This document shows, piece after piece, positions 7,525 to 14,525 of a stretch of 15,109 bases of DNA. The notes beneath the pieces were generated by a model. It did no database searches. It worked only from the letters and a program-made list of their open reading frames with translations, and was not told the DNA's origin. Source of the DNA: Chlorobiota bacterium. GTDB lineage: Bacteria; Bacteroidota; Bacteroidia; Bacteroidales; JAADGE01. Numbering within the stretch: the stretch's first letter is position 1; each line of letters starts with the position of its first letter. Both the position numbers and the translations under genes were made by a program. The stretch covers positions 1-15,109 of the forward strand of contig JAADEE010000297.1 of NCBI GenBank assembly GCA_013153575.1, read 5' to 3'.

Positions 7525-8412
7525 TTATAATATTGGTTCTGATTTTACTTCTTTTCCGGAAAGCAAATCTGAACTTTCTTTTAATCCTTTTTCTAACATC
7601 ACTTTAGCAATGTGAGTTCTGTATTCTTTTGATGCTCTAATATCTGTTATTGGCGAAATTTCTGTCGCTAATATTTCTTGTGCTTCTTTAATGTTTGCAT
7701 CATTTATTTCTTTTCCTTTAAGGAATTCTTCTGTTTTTGTTGCTCTTTTTGGAACAGGACCTACGGCACAAACTGCAACTTTATATTCTTTATTTTCAGA
7801 AACTAAAACTCCCATTCCAACTTGTGCTAAATCTTCCCCTTTATATCTTCCTAATTTTTTATAGCAACTTGCTGTTTTTTCTTTAGGAAATTTTAAAGTT
7901 ATTTTTGTAACTATTTCATCTTTTTTTAATGAAGTCCTTTTTGGCCCTGTAAACCAATCATTTATTGAAATAACTCTTTCATTATCAGAGTTTTTTACAT
8001 AAACTTCGGCATCATACAAAAACAATGCAGGTGCAGAATCTAATGATGGAACTGCTGAACAGATATTTCCTGTTAAGGTTGCTCTATTTCTTACTCCAAC
8101 AGATGCTACGGTTGATGCTGCTTCCCAAAGAACTCTAAAATTATTTTCTATAATTTTGTTATCTTCAATTTCTGAAAAAGTTACATTTGCTCCTATTGAA
8201 AGAACATTATTTGAAAACGAAATTTCTTTAAATTCTGGTATTGCTTTTATGTCGATAAGAACATCCGGTGCAATAACATCTTCTTTAATATGAACTGTTA
8301 AGTCTGTTCCTCCTGCAATTATTTTTGAGTTTTCAGGATTTTCTGAAAGGAGTTTTACAGCCTCATCAATTGATTTAGCTTTATGATATTCAAATTCGTG
8401 TGATATTGGCAT
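7525..8412 (-). CDS. Molybdenum hydroxylase FAD-binding medium subunit
   Basis: This 295-residue flavoprotein passes electrons from the iron-sulfur subunit to the final acceptor. The N-terminal FAD-binding domain opens with FEYHKAKSIDEAVKLL. The first FAD loop is IIAGGTDLTVHIK (31-43) and the second is TLTGNICSAVPSLDSAPAL (112-130), both characteristic of the CO dehydrogenase/xanthine dehydrogenase FAD domain. The C-terminal domain has YKKLGRYKGEDLAQVGMG (about 184-201) and ASKEYRTHIAKVML (260-273). There is no extra [4Fe-4S] loop of the 4-hydroxybenzoyl-CoA reductase kind, which argues against a reductive, ferredoxin-driven enzyme. It is the first of the three subunit genes to be transcribed. 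An 88-base gap holding a 44-base palindrome separates it from the cyclase-family gene upstream. Confidence 0.95.
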   Translation of the reverse strand: MPISHEFEYHKAKSIDEAVKLLSENPENSKIIAGGTDLTVHIKEDVIAPDVLIDIKAIPEFKEISFSNNVLSIGANVTFSEIEDNKIIENNFRVLWEAASTVASVGVRNRATLTGNICSAVPSLDSAPALFLYDAEVYVKNSDNERVISINDWFTGPKRTSLKKDEIVTKITLKFPKEKTASCYKKLGRYKGEDLAQVGMGVLVSENKEYKVAVCAVGPVPKRATKTEEFLKGKEINDANIKEAQEILATEISPITDIRASKEYRTHIAKVMLEKGLKESSDLLSGKEVKSEPIL

Positions 8413-8447
8413 GTCTTTTAAATTATGAGTTATAAAGTGTATTTTAA

Positions 8448-8491
8448 ATTGTTAAATTGTTACATTATTAATAATGTAACAATTTAACAAT
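8448..8491. repeat. Perfect 44-base palindrome with no spacer
   Basis: The 22-base arm ATTGTTAAATTGTTACATTA-TT (8448-8469) is followed directly by its exact reverse complement (8470-8491). It is AT-rich and lies 9 bases beyond the cyclase-family stop and about 36 bases before the FAD-subunit start. A degenerate relative with the same TTGTTAAATTGTT core lies at 12884-12941. RNA from either strand would form a long hairpin, but no U-tract follows on the transcribed strand, so terminator function is uncertain. Confidence 0.93.
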
Positions 8492-8500
8492 GCAATAATT

Positions 8501-9319
8501 TTACTCGTCTCCATCAATAGCAATAACACGGCACATTGATGACTCCATTTCAATTCCTTTCAATGGAAAAAGTCCTATCCATACTCGTTTATTGCTAACT
8601 TTTGCAATTTCTCCTCCAAGATTTTCAGCATGAATTAATCCTTTTGGGAAAAGTTGCAAGTGCATAACTTGATAATACTCATCAAGAGGGAACATTTCAT
8701 CCCATTTTTTTCCGTAATCTTTAATTAATTTTTCTTCTGCTTTTTGGAAAGCTTTTGGATGCCAATCTCTTATGATTGTATTCATAGGATGGTCAGCACT
8801 TCCTGCATCAACACCAATCCATTTAATTTCCATATCTAAAGCCCATTTATGAAATTCAGGTGATGGACCGGGATGGTTTACAAAATAACGAAGTTCATCA
8901 CTTTCAGGTTGGTCCCAACCATATTTATGATAGCCTGTATTAATGATAAGAATATCACCTTTTTTAACTTCAACTTTGCTCATTATCATTTCAGGAGTAT
9001 AAAGGCTAAAGTCTTCTACCATATCAGAAATATCTGCAACAGCTGCTTGTCCCATAAAGAAATCTAATGGTGTATCTCCGATAGTTTTACCACTTGCATG
9101 AAAATGAATTTCACCATCGATATGAGTTCCTACATGGTTGCTTGATTTAATAATTTGACCATTTGCACCTTGTCCCATATGTGCTCCTGCAATTCTTTTG
9201 AAATATTGCAATTGTAATGGCATGTAACTTGGCCAAGGCGGAGTGTGAATACTTAATCTTTGAGTTAAATCATAGATTTTTGCTCCGCTCATAAACTTTA
9301 ATACGTCTTCTGATTTCAT
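8501..9319 (-). CDS. Cyclase-family metal-dependent hydrolase (kynurenine formamidase-like)
   Basis: This 272-residue protein carries the diagnostic metal site H-x-G-T-H-x-D-x3-H as NHVGTHIDGEIHFHASG: H62, H66, D68 and H72, with H74 close by. It begins with KIYDLTQRLSIHTPPWP (14-30), the common opening of the family, and has GDILIINTGYHKY (121-133) and WIGVDAGSADHP (167-178). Characterised members open cyclic or N-acyl amides, such as kynurenine formamidase and isatin hydrolase, with Mn or Zn. At 272 residues it is larger than KynB (about 210), closer to the isatin-hydrolase-like group. No other tryptophan-catabolism gene is present. Lying just upstream of the molybdenum hydroxylase genes, it is a natural candidate to open the oxidised ring to a ureido acid. 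The fold is certain; the ring-opening role is inferred. Confidence 0.93.
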   Translation of the reverse strand: MKSEDVLKFMSGAKIYDLTQRLSIHTPPWPSYMPLQLQYFKRIAGAHMGQGANGQIIKSSNHVGTHIDGEIHFHASGKTIGDTPLDFFMGQAAVADISDMVEDFSLYTPEMIMSKVEVKKGDILIINTGYHKYGWDQPESDELRYFVNHPGPSPEFHKWALDMEIKWIGVDAGSADHPMNTIIRDWHPKAFQKAEEKLIKDYGKKWDEMFPLDEYYQVMHLQLFPKGLIHAENLGGEIAKVSNKRVWIGLFPLKGIEMESSMCRVIAIDGDE

Positions 9320-9362
9320 ATTTTTATTTTTTATATTATTAATTTAGTTTATTCAATTTATA

Positions 9363-9389
9363 CCCTTCGGGTTTTGAAAACCCGAAGGG
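9363..9389. repeat. Palindrome of the GGGTTTT-N-AAAACCC class
   Basis: Arms CCCTTCGGGTTTT (9363-9375) and AAAACCCGAAGGG (9377-9389) pair perfectly around G9376. Compared with the copies at 441-471 and 14532-14560, an inner G:C pair is replaced by T:A on both arms, so pairing is kept despite sequence change. It lies 7 bases beyond the methyltransferase stop and upstream of the cyclase-family gene. The T-run (ATTTTTG) is on the plus-strand side, so it would not act as a textbook terminator for the minus-strand genes. Confidence 0.9.
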
Positions 9390-9396
9390 ATTTTTG

Positions 9397-10563
9397 TTAT
9401 ATTTTCATCAACTTTTCAAGATAATGATATTCAATTCCAAAAAGTGATTTTATTGCTTTTAATTTTTCAAATATTTCTTGTTTATTTACTTTTCCATTAT
9501 GTTTTGTTCCTGCAATCATAATATTTTTTGGTGTATGTTCGTCTGATATAAATTCAAAAACTTTGGTTTTATATCCGAAAACTTCTAAAATTAATGCTCG
9601 TAAACCATCAGTAATAATTACGGCTTGTCTTTCTTTTAAAATACCGTGTTTTACAATTGATGCCATTTCATTACTGACATTAAATTGCCTACGAATTTGC
9701 TTTTGGCAACATGGTGCAACAACAATTAACGATGCATTTGCTTTTATGCCTTTAAAAATTGCTTCGTCAGTTGCAGTATCACAAGCATGAAGTGCAATTA
9801 AAACATCAATTTCACCTATTTCGGTTTGTTCAATTGTTCCTTTTTTAAAGTTCAAATTTGAAAAACCTATTTTATTTGCAAGAACATTTGATTTATTAAC
9901 TAAATCTTCCCTAAATTCAATTCCTGAAATTTGGGCTTGTAAATTTAAACTATTTTTTAGAAAATCGTACAATGCAAAGGTTAAATATCCTTTACCGGAA
10001 CCCATATCTGCAATTTTAAGTTCTTCTTTGTTTTTAAGATTAGCTAGCAAACTCTCAATAATTTCAAGGTATTTATTAATTTGCCGATATTTATCGTGCA
10101 TATCTTTTTTTATCTTAAAATCTTTTGTTATTATACCGAGTTCTTGCAGGTATAAGTTATCTTTTAAGGAAATTCTTTGTTTTTTAACTTTATCATGATT
10201 GAAATTTACTTCCGTAAAAGTTGGCTCTAAAACCTTTATTTTTGAATTATTTTTCTTATTTGTGAAAAGTTGAATTGTTTCTTTTGTGGTGAACAAATCC
10301 GCATTGAAAAATTCTTTTTCTAAAAGTATTTCAATTTCATTTATGCCTTCTTCAAGGTTAAAGTTTTTTGTTTTATCATTCGTATTATAGGTATAGTTAA
10401 ATGTTAGTTTTGTATCTTCTTTAATTTTTGAAATTTTAACGGTAATCTTTTTCAAATCAGAGCTTTTATTCCGCTTCTTACTTAAAATAAGTTTTACAAG
10501 CTCTTGATTATCAACAGCAAATTGCAATTTTTCTTTGAATATGTTTTTTTGATTTTCTGGCAT
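9397..10563 (-). CDS. Class I SAM-dependent methyltransferase (Methyltransf_32-like)
   Basis: This is a 388-residue protein. The C-terminal half is a Rossmann methyltransferase: motif I ADMGSGKGYL (185-194), the acidic ribose contact in SGIEFRED (213-220), then DVLIALHACDTATDEAI (253-269) and VVAPCCQKQIRRQF (281-294). The ALHAC-D and APCC pair is what I associate with the Methyltransf_32 group (GSTCD/METTL25-like), whose bacterial substrates are mostly unknown. The N-terminal 150 residues are lysine-rich with no motif I recognise and may bind RNA or protein. No catalytic NPPY motif is visible. It has no clear link to heterocycle catabolism and is separated from both neighbours by palindromes (51- and 77-base gaps), so it may be a bystander. 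Nucleic acid is a plausible substrate, but this is a guess. Confidence 0.85.
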   Translation of the reverse strand: MPENQKNIFKEKLQFAVDNQELVKLILSKKRNKSSDLKKITVKISKIKEDTKLTFNYTYNTNDKTKNFNLEEGINEIEILLEKEFFNADLFTTKETIQLFTNKKNNSKIKVLEPTFTEVNFNHDKVKKQRISLKDNLYLQELGIITKDFKIKKDMHDKYRQINKYLEIIESLLANLKNKEELKIADMGSGKGYLTFALYDFLKNSLNLQAQISGIEFREDLVNKSNVLANKIGFSNLNFKKGTIEQTEIGEIDVLIALHACDTATDEAIFKGIKANASLIVVAPCCQKQIRRQFNVSNEMASIVKHGILKERQAVIITDGLRALILEVFGYKTKVFEFISDEHTPKNIMIAGTKHNGKVNKQEIFEKLKAIKSLFGIEYHYLEKLMKI

Positions 10564-10578
10564 ATTATTATATCATAA

Positions 10579-10611
10579 ATTCATCCGATGACTTAAAGTC
10601 ATCGGGTGAAT
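10579..10611. repeat. 33-base palindrome, CTTAAAG centre
   Basis: The arm ATTCATCCGATGACTT (10579-10594) and its reverse complement (10596-10611) surround A10595. One pair deviates (T10584 against G10606), a G-T wobble. It fills most of the 51-base gap between the dehydrogenase stop and the methyltransferase start. It shares only the central CTTAAAG with 11379-11411; the outer arms are unrelated. Confidence 0.9.
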
Positions 10612-10614
10612 GAA

Positions 10615-11367
10615 TTACTGTTTAAAAGTATTTGTTGCTGTTGCTTGTGCTGTTGGCATTACTAACATTTCATTAATATTTACGTGTGCAGGACGAGTAA
10701 TTACAAACTCAACTGTATCTGCAATATCTTCGGCATAAAGTGGTGTGAAACCTTCATAAACTTTGTCGGCAGCTTCTTTATTACCAAGTCTAACTGTTGA
10801 AAATTCTGTATCAACCATACCGGGTGCAATTGATGTTACTTTTATGCCGTATGGTAGCATATCAATTCGCATACCTTTGGTAATTGCTTCAACTGCATGT
10901 TTTGTCCCGCAATAAACATTTCCTTTGCCGTAAGTTTCTTTTCCTGCAATTGAACTAATATTTACAATATGACCTTTTTTATTTGCAACCATAATAGGCA
11001 TAATTTGCCTTGAAATATAAAGTAATCCTTTTACATTTGTATCAATCATTTGTTCCCACTGGTCAATATCGCCATCTTGAATGTCGGATAAACCTGATGC
11101 AAGACCTGCATTATTTATCAACAAATCGATATTTTTCCATTCCTTGGGTAGATTTTGAATTTGCTTTTCCGTTTCTTGTCTATCTCGAATATCGAAATTT
11201 AACTTCAAAACTTTAACATTTGAAAGTTCTTTTTCTAATTCATCAAGACGTTCTTTTCTTCTGCCTGTTATAATTATGTTGTAATTATTTTTTGCAAGCA
11301 TATAGGCACATGCCTTTCCTATTCCTGATGTTGCTCCTGTTATTATTGCTGTTTTGGTCATGTTCAT
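10615..11367 (-). CDS. Short-chain dehydrogenase/reductase, YdfG-like
   Basis: This is a 250-residue NAD(P)-dependent oxidoreductase. The cofactor site TGATSGIG (10-17) is followed by TGRRKER (34-40), whose basic residues favour NADP(H). NNAG is at 85-88, and the catalytic residues are S139 (NISSIAG), Y152 and K156 (YCGTK). The whole length resembles E. coli YdfG, for example IDTNVKGLLYISR near 108 and PAHVNINEMLVMPTAQ near 226-241. YdfG is an NADP-dependent 3-hydroxy-acid dehydrogenase that also reduces malonic semialdehyde, a C3 product of the Rut uracil pathway. That is a suggestive but weak link to pyrimidine catabolism, because YdfG homologues are widespread. A second ATG at codon 3 is an equally good start. 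Palindromes bound the gene on both sides. A toxic-aldehyde or 3-hydroxy-acid role is possible; the substrate cannot be read from sequence. Confidence 0.93.
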   Translation of the reverse strand: MNMTKTAIITGATSGIGKACAYMLAKNNYNIIITGRRKERLDELEKELSNVKVLKLNFDIRDRQETEKQIQNLPKEWKNIDLLINNAGLASGLSDIQDGDIDQWEQMIDTNVKGLLYISRQIMPIMVANKKGHIVNISSIAGKETYGKGNVYCGTKHAVEAITKGMRIDMLPYGIKVTSIAPGMVDTEFSTVRLGNKEAADKVYEGFTPLYAEDIADTVEFVITRPAHVNINEMLVMPTAQATATNTFKQ

Positions 11368-11378
11368 ATATGAATATT

Positions 11379-11411
11379 ATTGACGGTTTCGCTTAAAGCG
11401 AAACCGTCAAT
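11379..11411. repeat. Perfect 33-base palindrome, CTTAAAG centre
   Basis: The arm ATTGACGGTTTCGCTT (11379-11394) and its exact reverse complement (11396-11411) flank A11395. It lies in the 58-base gap between the allG stop and the dehydrogenase start. It is the same architecture as 10579-10611, with the centre kept and the arms different, which makes a shared origin or mechanism plausible but not proven. Confidence 0.92.
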
Positions 11412-11425
11412 TAAAAAATGAATAA

Positions 11426-12829
11426 TTATTTTATTTCTTCTGCAAAACCAACAATTGCGTTTTTGAATGGTTCAATAGGTGCAGATAAAACTCCTGCTCC
11501 TACTTGTCCTACACCAGGTTCTTTATGTGCAACTCCTGTATCAATAAAAGGTGTTAAGTTTTTAGAAATAACTTTTCTTACATCAATTCCTGTTGGTGTT
11601 CCTCTGAAATTTAAGTAAGGTATTTGATAGATATTATTTTCACCAACTGAAATTTCATACATTGCAAGTGTATAGTTTACGGCATCTTTTGCTGTTCCTC
11701 CTACAAATTGAACAATTGCCGGTGATGATGCTATCGCAAAACCTCCAAGACCTACGGTTTCAGTAATTGCACTATCGCCTATATCAGGATTTGCATCTTC
11801 TTTTGTGAAGCCAGGGAAAAATAATGCATCAGGTAGAGGTGCTTTTCCTACAAACCATTTATCGCCTGTTCCTGCAAGTCTGATACCAAAATCTGTTCCG
11901 TTTCTTGATAAAGCTAAAACAACAGAACTGTTCGGAATATTTTTAGCAGCATCCAAAGTTGCTTTTGCAGCAGGCATTGAAAGGTTCAAAAAGAAATGGT
12001 CGTTGCCATTAATGAAATCAAGTACATCTGCCATGTTTTGTTTATCATCGGAAGTCTTAATAATTGCAGGTGCAATGGTTCTGTAAAACAAAGATGTTCC
12101 TGCTCTGTTTCTGTTATGAACTTCATCGCCCATGTGCAATGCTTGTGCAATGATGTTTTTTAAATCTATTTTTTTAAGACTTTCAATTGCTTTTTTTAAG
12201 ATAGGATACATTACATCATCCATCCATTTAAGACGTGTGATAACTTCTTCACTAAAAGCACCATAACGCAAGACTTTACCAAGCCCCTCATTTTGAGTAC
12301 AATATGCTTGGTTGCCGTATTCTTCATTTTTAATAATAAAAACAGGCATTGATGCTGAAACTATTCCTGCCATAGGTCCTACGGTATCATGCTCGTGGCA
12401 AGGTGCGTATTCAATTTTATCGGATGCTGCAAGTTTTTCTGCTTCTTCGGGCGTGCTTGCCATACCTTCATAAATTAATGCTCCTATTACTGCACCTCTT
12501 GTTGGTCCGCTCATTCTTTCCCATTTAATCGGTGGTCCTGAATGTAAAATTAAATTTGGTTTCATACCCGGAATTACATTTTTTGCTAAATCCATTCCAA
12601 CCAAATTTGGTTTCCCTTTAAGGATAATCTCTAATGCTTTTTGATTTGCTTCATTAATCAAATCTTCTTTTGCATTTATTGTTTCCCAAACTTTTGGGTC
12701 AATATCAACTGGTGGTTTCCAATCTACGTGAATTGCTTCTGCACCGGCTTGTTCTATGTTTTCTTTGAAACTTTCAATTCCGGTGTTTATTACTTTTAGT
12801 TTTTTATTGAATATATCGTTTATTGACAT
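11426..12829 (-). CDS. allG: Oxamate carbamoyltransferase subunit AllG-like (YlbE, DUF1116)
   Basis: This 467-residue protein is of the DUF1116 family, which in E. coli (YlbE, renamed AllG) is one of three gene products reported to form oxamate carbamoyltransferase. That enzyme splits oxalurate with phosphate into oxamate and carbamoyl phosphate. Family blocks visible are SGPTRGAVIGALIYEG (107-122), APCHEHDTVGPMAGIVSAS (142-160) with H145/E146/H147/D148, ALHMGDEVHNRNRAG (230-244), LSRNGTDFGIRLAG (307-320) and GDSAITETVGLGGFA (351-365). Charged residues in these blocks probably line an active site, though assignments are not established here. It follows fdrA after 120 bases, with allH further upstream, so all three subunits are co-oriented. 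Given the nearby hydroxylase and ring hydrolase, the ureido acid could be ureidomalonate rather than oxalurate. Family certain, exact substrate inferred. Confidence 0.92.
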   Translation of the reverse strand: MSINDIFNKKLKVINTGIESFKENIEQAGAEAIHVDWKPPVDIDPKVWETINAKEDLINEANQKALEIILKGKPNLVGMDLAKNVIPGMKPNLILHSGPPIKWERMSGPTRGAVIGALIYEGMASTPEEAEKLAASDKIEYAPCHEHDTVGPMAGIVSASMPVFIIKNEEYGNQAYCTQNEGLGKVLRYGAFSEEVITRLKWMDDVMYPILKKAIESLKKIDLKNIIAQALHMGDEVHNRNRAGTSLFYRTIAPAIIKTSDDKQNMADVLDFINGNDHFFLNLSMPAAKATLDAAKNIPNSSVVLALSRNGTDFGIRLAGTGDKWFVGKAPLPDALFFPGFTKEDANPDIGDSAITETVGLGGFAIASSPAIVQFVGGTAKDAVNYTLAMYEISVGENNIYQIPYLNFRGTPTGIDVRKVISKNLTPFIDTGVAHKEPGVGQVGAGVLSAPIEPFKNAIVGFAEEIK

Positions 12830-12883
12830 TTCTTTAATATTAAAATTTATACTTTATAATTTACTTTTTCGGTTTTATAAAAC

Positions 12884-12941
12884 ATTGTTAAATTGTTTCA
12901 TTGCTGAATTGTTATTCCACACAATAAGATAATTTAACAAT
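12884..12941. repeat. Degenerate inverted repeat related to the 44-base palindrome
   Basis: ATTGTTAAATT (12884-12894) pairs exactly with AATTTAACAAT (12931-12941), and the interior is only partly complementary. The outer sequence is the same TTGTTAAATTGTT core as at 8448-8491, so this looks like a decayed or divergent copy. It occupies half of the 120-base fdrA/allG gap, the longest gap in the window. The rest of the gap is plain AT-rich sequence with no promoter I can recognise. Confidence 0.7.
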
Positions 12942-12949
12942 TTAAGCTT

Positions 12950-14491
12950 TTACAAAAAAGAAACAATGCTTTCGGCCAACTCAACAGCCTCAACATTTGT
13001 GTTCATAACAATTGCTCCTGCATTTTCGAGTGTTTGTTTTACTTTTGCTCTGTTTTGAGGGTCTTTATCAGTTCCTGTTACTGAACAAATTATTGCAACA
13101 TTAGGATTTATCTTTTTCGCTTCTTCAAAAACAGGTGCAAATTCTTTTTCAGGACTTAAATTAGAACCGTAACCAAGAACTACATCAAGCAAAATCACGG
13201 CAGTATCGGTATCTTTTGCCTCATCAACAACTCTACGATTTCTTAAAGAAAAATCAATCATAGGATGTGGGCGACCTGCGGTAAATTCGTCTTCACCTAA
13301 ATCGATAATTGTGTGTTCTTGACTTTTCCAAATGTCAGAAAGTTGATAATCATCATTTAAAGGTGTGTTGCTATATGTGTAACCTATTGTATCTTTTAAA
13401 AGCAATTGTGCTTCATCACATAAAGTTCCACCACTGTAAAGACCTCTGATATATTTCCCTTTGTTATTTTTTGCAAGTTCTTTTGCAAGGGTTTTATTTT
13501 TTTCTTGCCTTGCATTAAGTTCATTTAATGCTTCTTTGTAATCTTTACCTTCTGCTAAAGCAACAGAAATAACTGCAGCTTGTTCAAGGTTTACGGCAGG
13601 AATTGCTCCTGATGCTGAAACTGTTTTTTCATCTGCACCGATAAAAATTGCAACAACTTGTTTTTTTAATTTCTTAATTTCAGAAGCAATTTTATCAAGA
13701 ACTTCGGGGTGCGGTGGTTTTGAGATTAAGCAAATTACTTTTGTTTGTTCATCTTTTTCGAGTGCTTTAAGTGCTTCGATAAACATAATTCCGCCGATTT
13801 CTTTTTTCACATCGCGACCACCTGTGCCTATTGCTTGTGAAATTCCGCCTCCGAGATTTGTAATTATTGAACTTACTTCTTGCAAACCTGTTCCTGATGC
13901 TGCAACAATACCAATGTTTCCTTTATTTACAACATTTGCAAATGCAAGAGGTATTTCATTTATAATTGCAGTACCGCAATCAGGTCCCATCATAAGCAAA
14001 CCTTTTTCAACTGCTTTTTGCTTCATTTTAAGTTCGTCTTCAACAGAAATATTATCCGAAAAAAGCATTACATTAAGATTTGCATTAAGTGCTTTATTAA
14101 CTTCTGCAACAGCATACTTACCGGCAACTGAAATTAATGAAAGATTTGCATCTGGCATTAATTTTAATGCACTTTCAAAACTTTTTGGTGCAAAATCAGA
14201 AGTATCGTCAGATGAGTTTCTGATTGCATCTAATTCTTTTTCGATAAAGTCAACGGCTTTGTTGAATGCTTCGTCATTTTCAGCATCAATTGCAATTAAC
14301 ATATCGGTATCATCGGCATCATCAAACATATCAATGTATAATTCTGCCATTTTTAAAATTGATTTGTTTTCATTTGTTCCCATAACCACAGATGAATCTG
14401 CTACGCCTTCGATTTTATTCAAATCTTTGGAAACAATCATTAATGTAACGGAGTCGAAATATGCTCCTTTTTTAATTACTCCTTTTATCAT
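12950..14491 (-). CDS. fdrA: FdrA/AllF, oxamate carbamoyltransferase subunit with acyl-CoA-synthetase-like fold
   Basis: This 513-residue protein is of the FdrA family (AllF in E. coli), related in fold to the succinyl-CoA synthetase alpha subunit. It shows a CoA-ligase-type Rossmann region with LMMGPDCGTAIINEIPLAFAN (166-186), then NIGIVAASGTGLQEVSSII (192-210) and GGGISQAIGTGGRDV (213-227). The C-terminal part carries IRGLYSGGTLCDEAQ (348-362), the FdrA-specific block. The phosphorylated histidine of true succinyl-CoA synthetase lies in a GHAGA-like loop that I do not see, so ATP-grasp-type CoA ligation is unlikely. It would work with AllG and AllH in phosphorolysis of a ureido acid, yielding carbamoyl phosphate and hence ATP through a carbamate kinase, which is not in this window. 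It sits 34 bases after allH. The family call is very secure. Confidence 0.95.
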   Translation of the reverse strand: MIKGVIKKGAYFDSVTLMIVSKDLNKIEGVADSSVVMGTNENKSILKMAELYIDMFDDADDTDMLIAIDAENDEAFNKAVDFIEKELDAIRNSSDDTSDFAPKSFESALKLMPDANLSLISVAGKYAVAEVNKALNANLNVMLFSDNISVEDELKMKQKAVEKGLLMMGPDCGTAIINEIPLAFANVVNKGNIGIVAASGTGLQEVSSIITNLGGGISQAIGTGGRDVKKEIGGIMFIEALKALEKDEQTKVICLISKPPHPEVLDKIASEIKKLKKQVVAIFIGADEKTVSASGAIPAVNLEQAAVISVALAEGKDYKEALNELNARQEKNKTLAKELAKNNKGKYIRGLYSGGTLCDEAQLLLKDTIGYTYSNTPLNDDYQLSDIWKSQEHTIIDLGEDEFTAGRPHPMIDFSLRNRRVVDEAKDTDTAVILLDVVLGYGSNLSPEKEFAPVFEEAKKINPNVAIICSVTGTDKDPQNRAKVKQTLENAGAIVMNTNVEAVELAESIVSFL

Positions 14492-14525
14492 ATCTTATTA
14501 GTTTATGTTTTTTTATGTTATTTTT

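Noticed and set aside
4635-8412. 4-hydroxybenzoyl-CoA reductase or CO dehydrogenase
   Set aside because: The FAD subunit lacks an extra [4Fe-4S] loop and the large subunit lacks the CO dehydrogenase active-site Cys motif (AYRCSFR); it has AYRGFG instead.
8501-9319. Kynurenine formamidase KynB proper
   Set aside because: It is about 60 residues longer than KynB, and no kynurenine-pathway gene is in the window; only the family is shared.
11418-12086. Plus-strand open frames opposite allG (11418-11618 and 11805-12086)
   Set aside because: They lie wholly or almost wholly within the strongly supported DUF1116 gene and show no domain or leader of their own.
13824-14501. Long plus-strand open frame (225 codons) opposite fdrA
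   Set aside because: It is a shadow of fdrA. The minus-strand frame has the full family signatures, while the plus-strand product is low-complexity and matches nothing I recognise.
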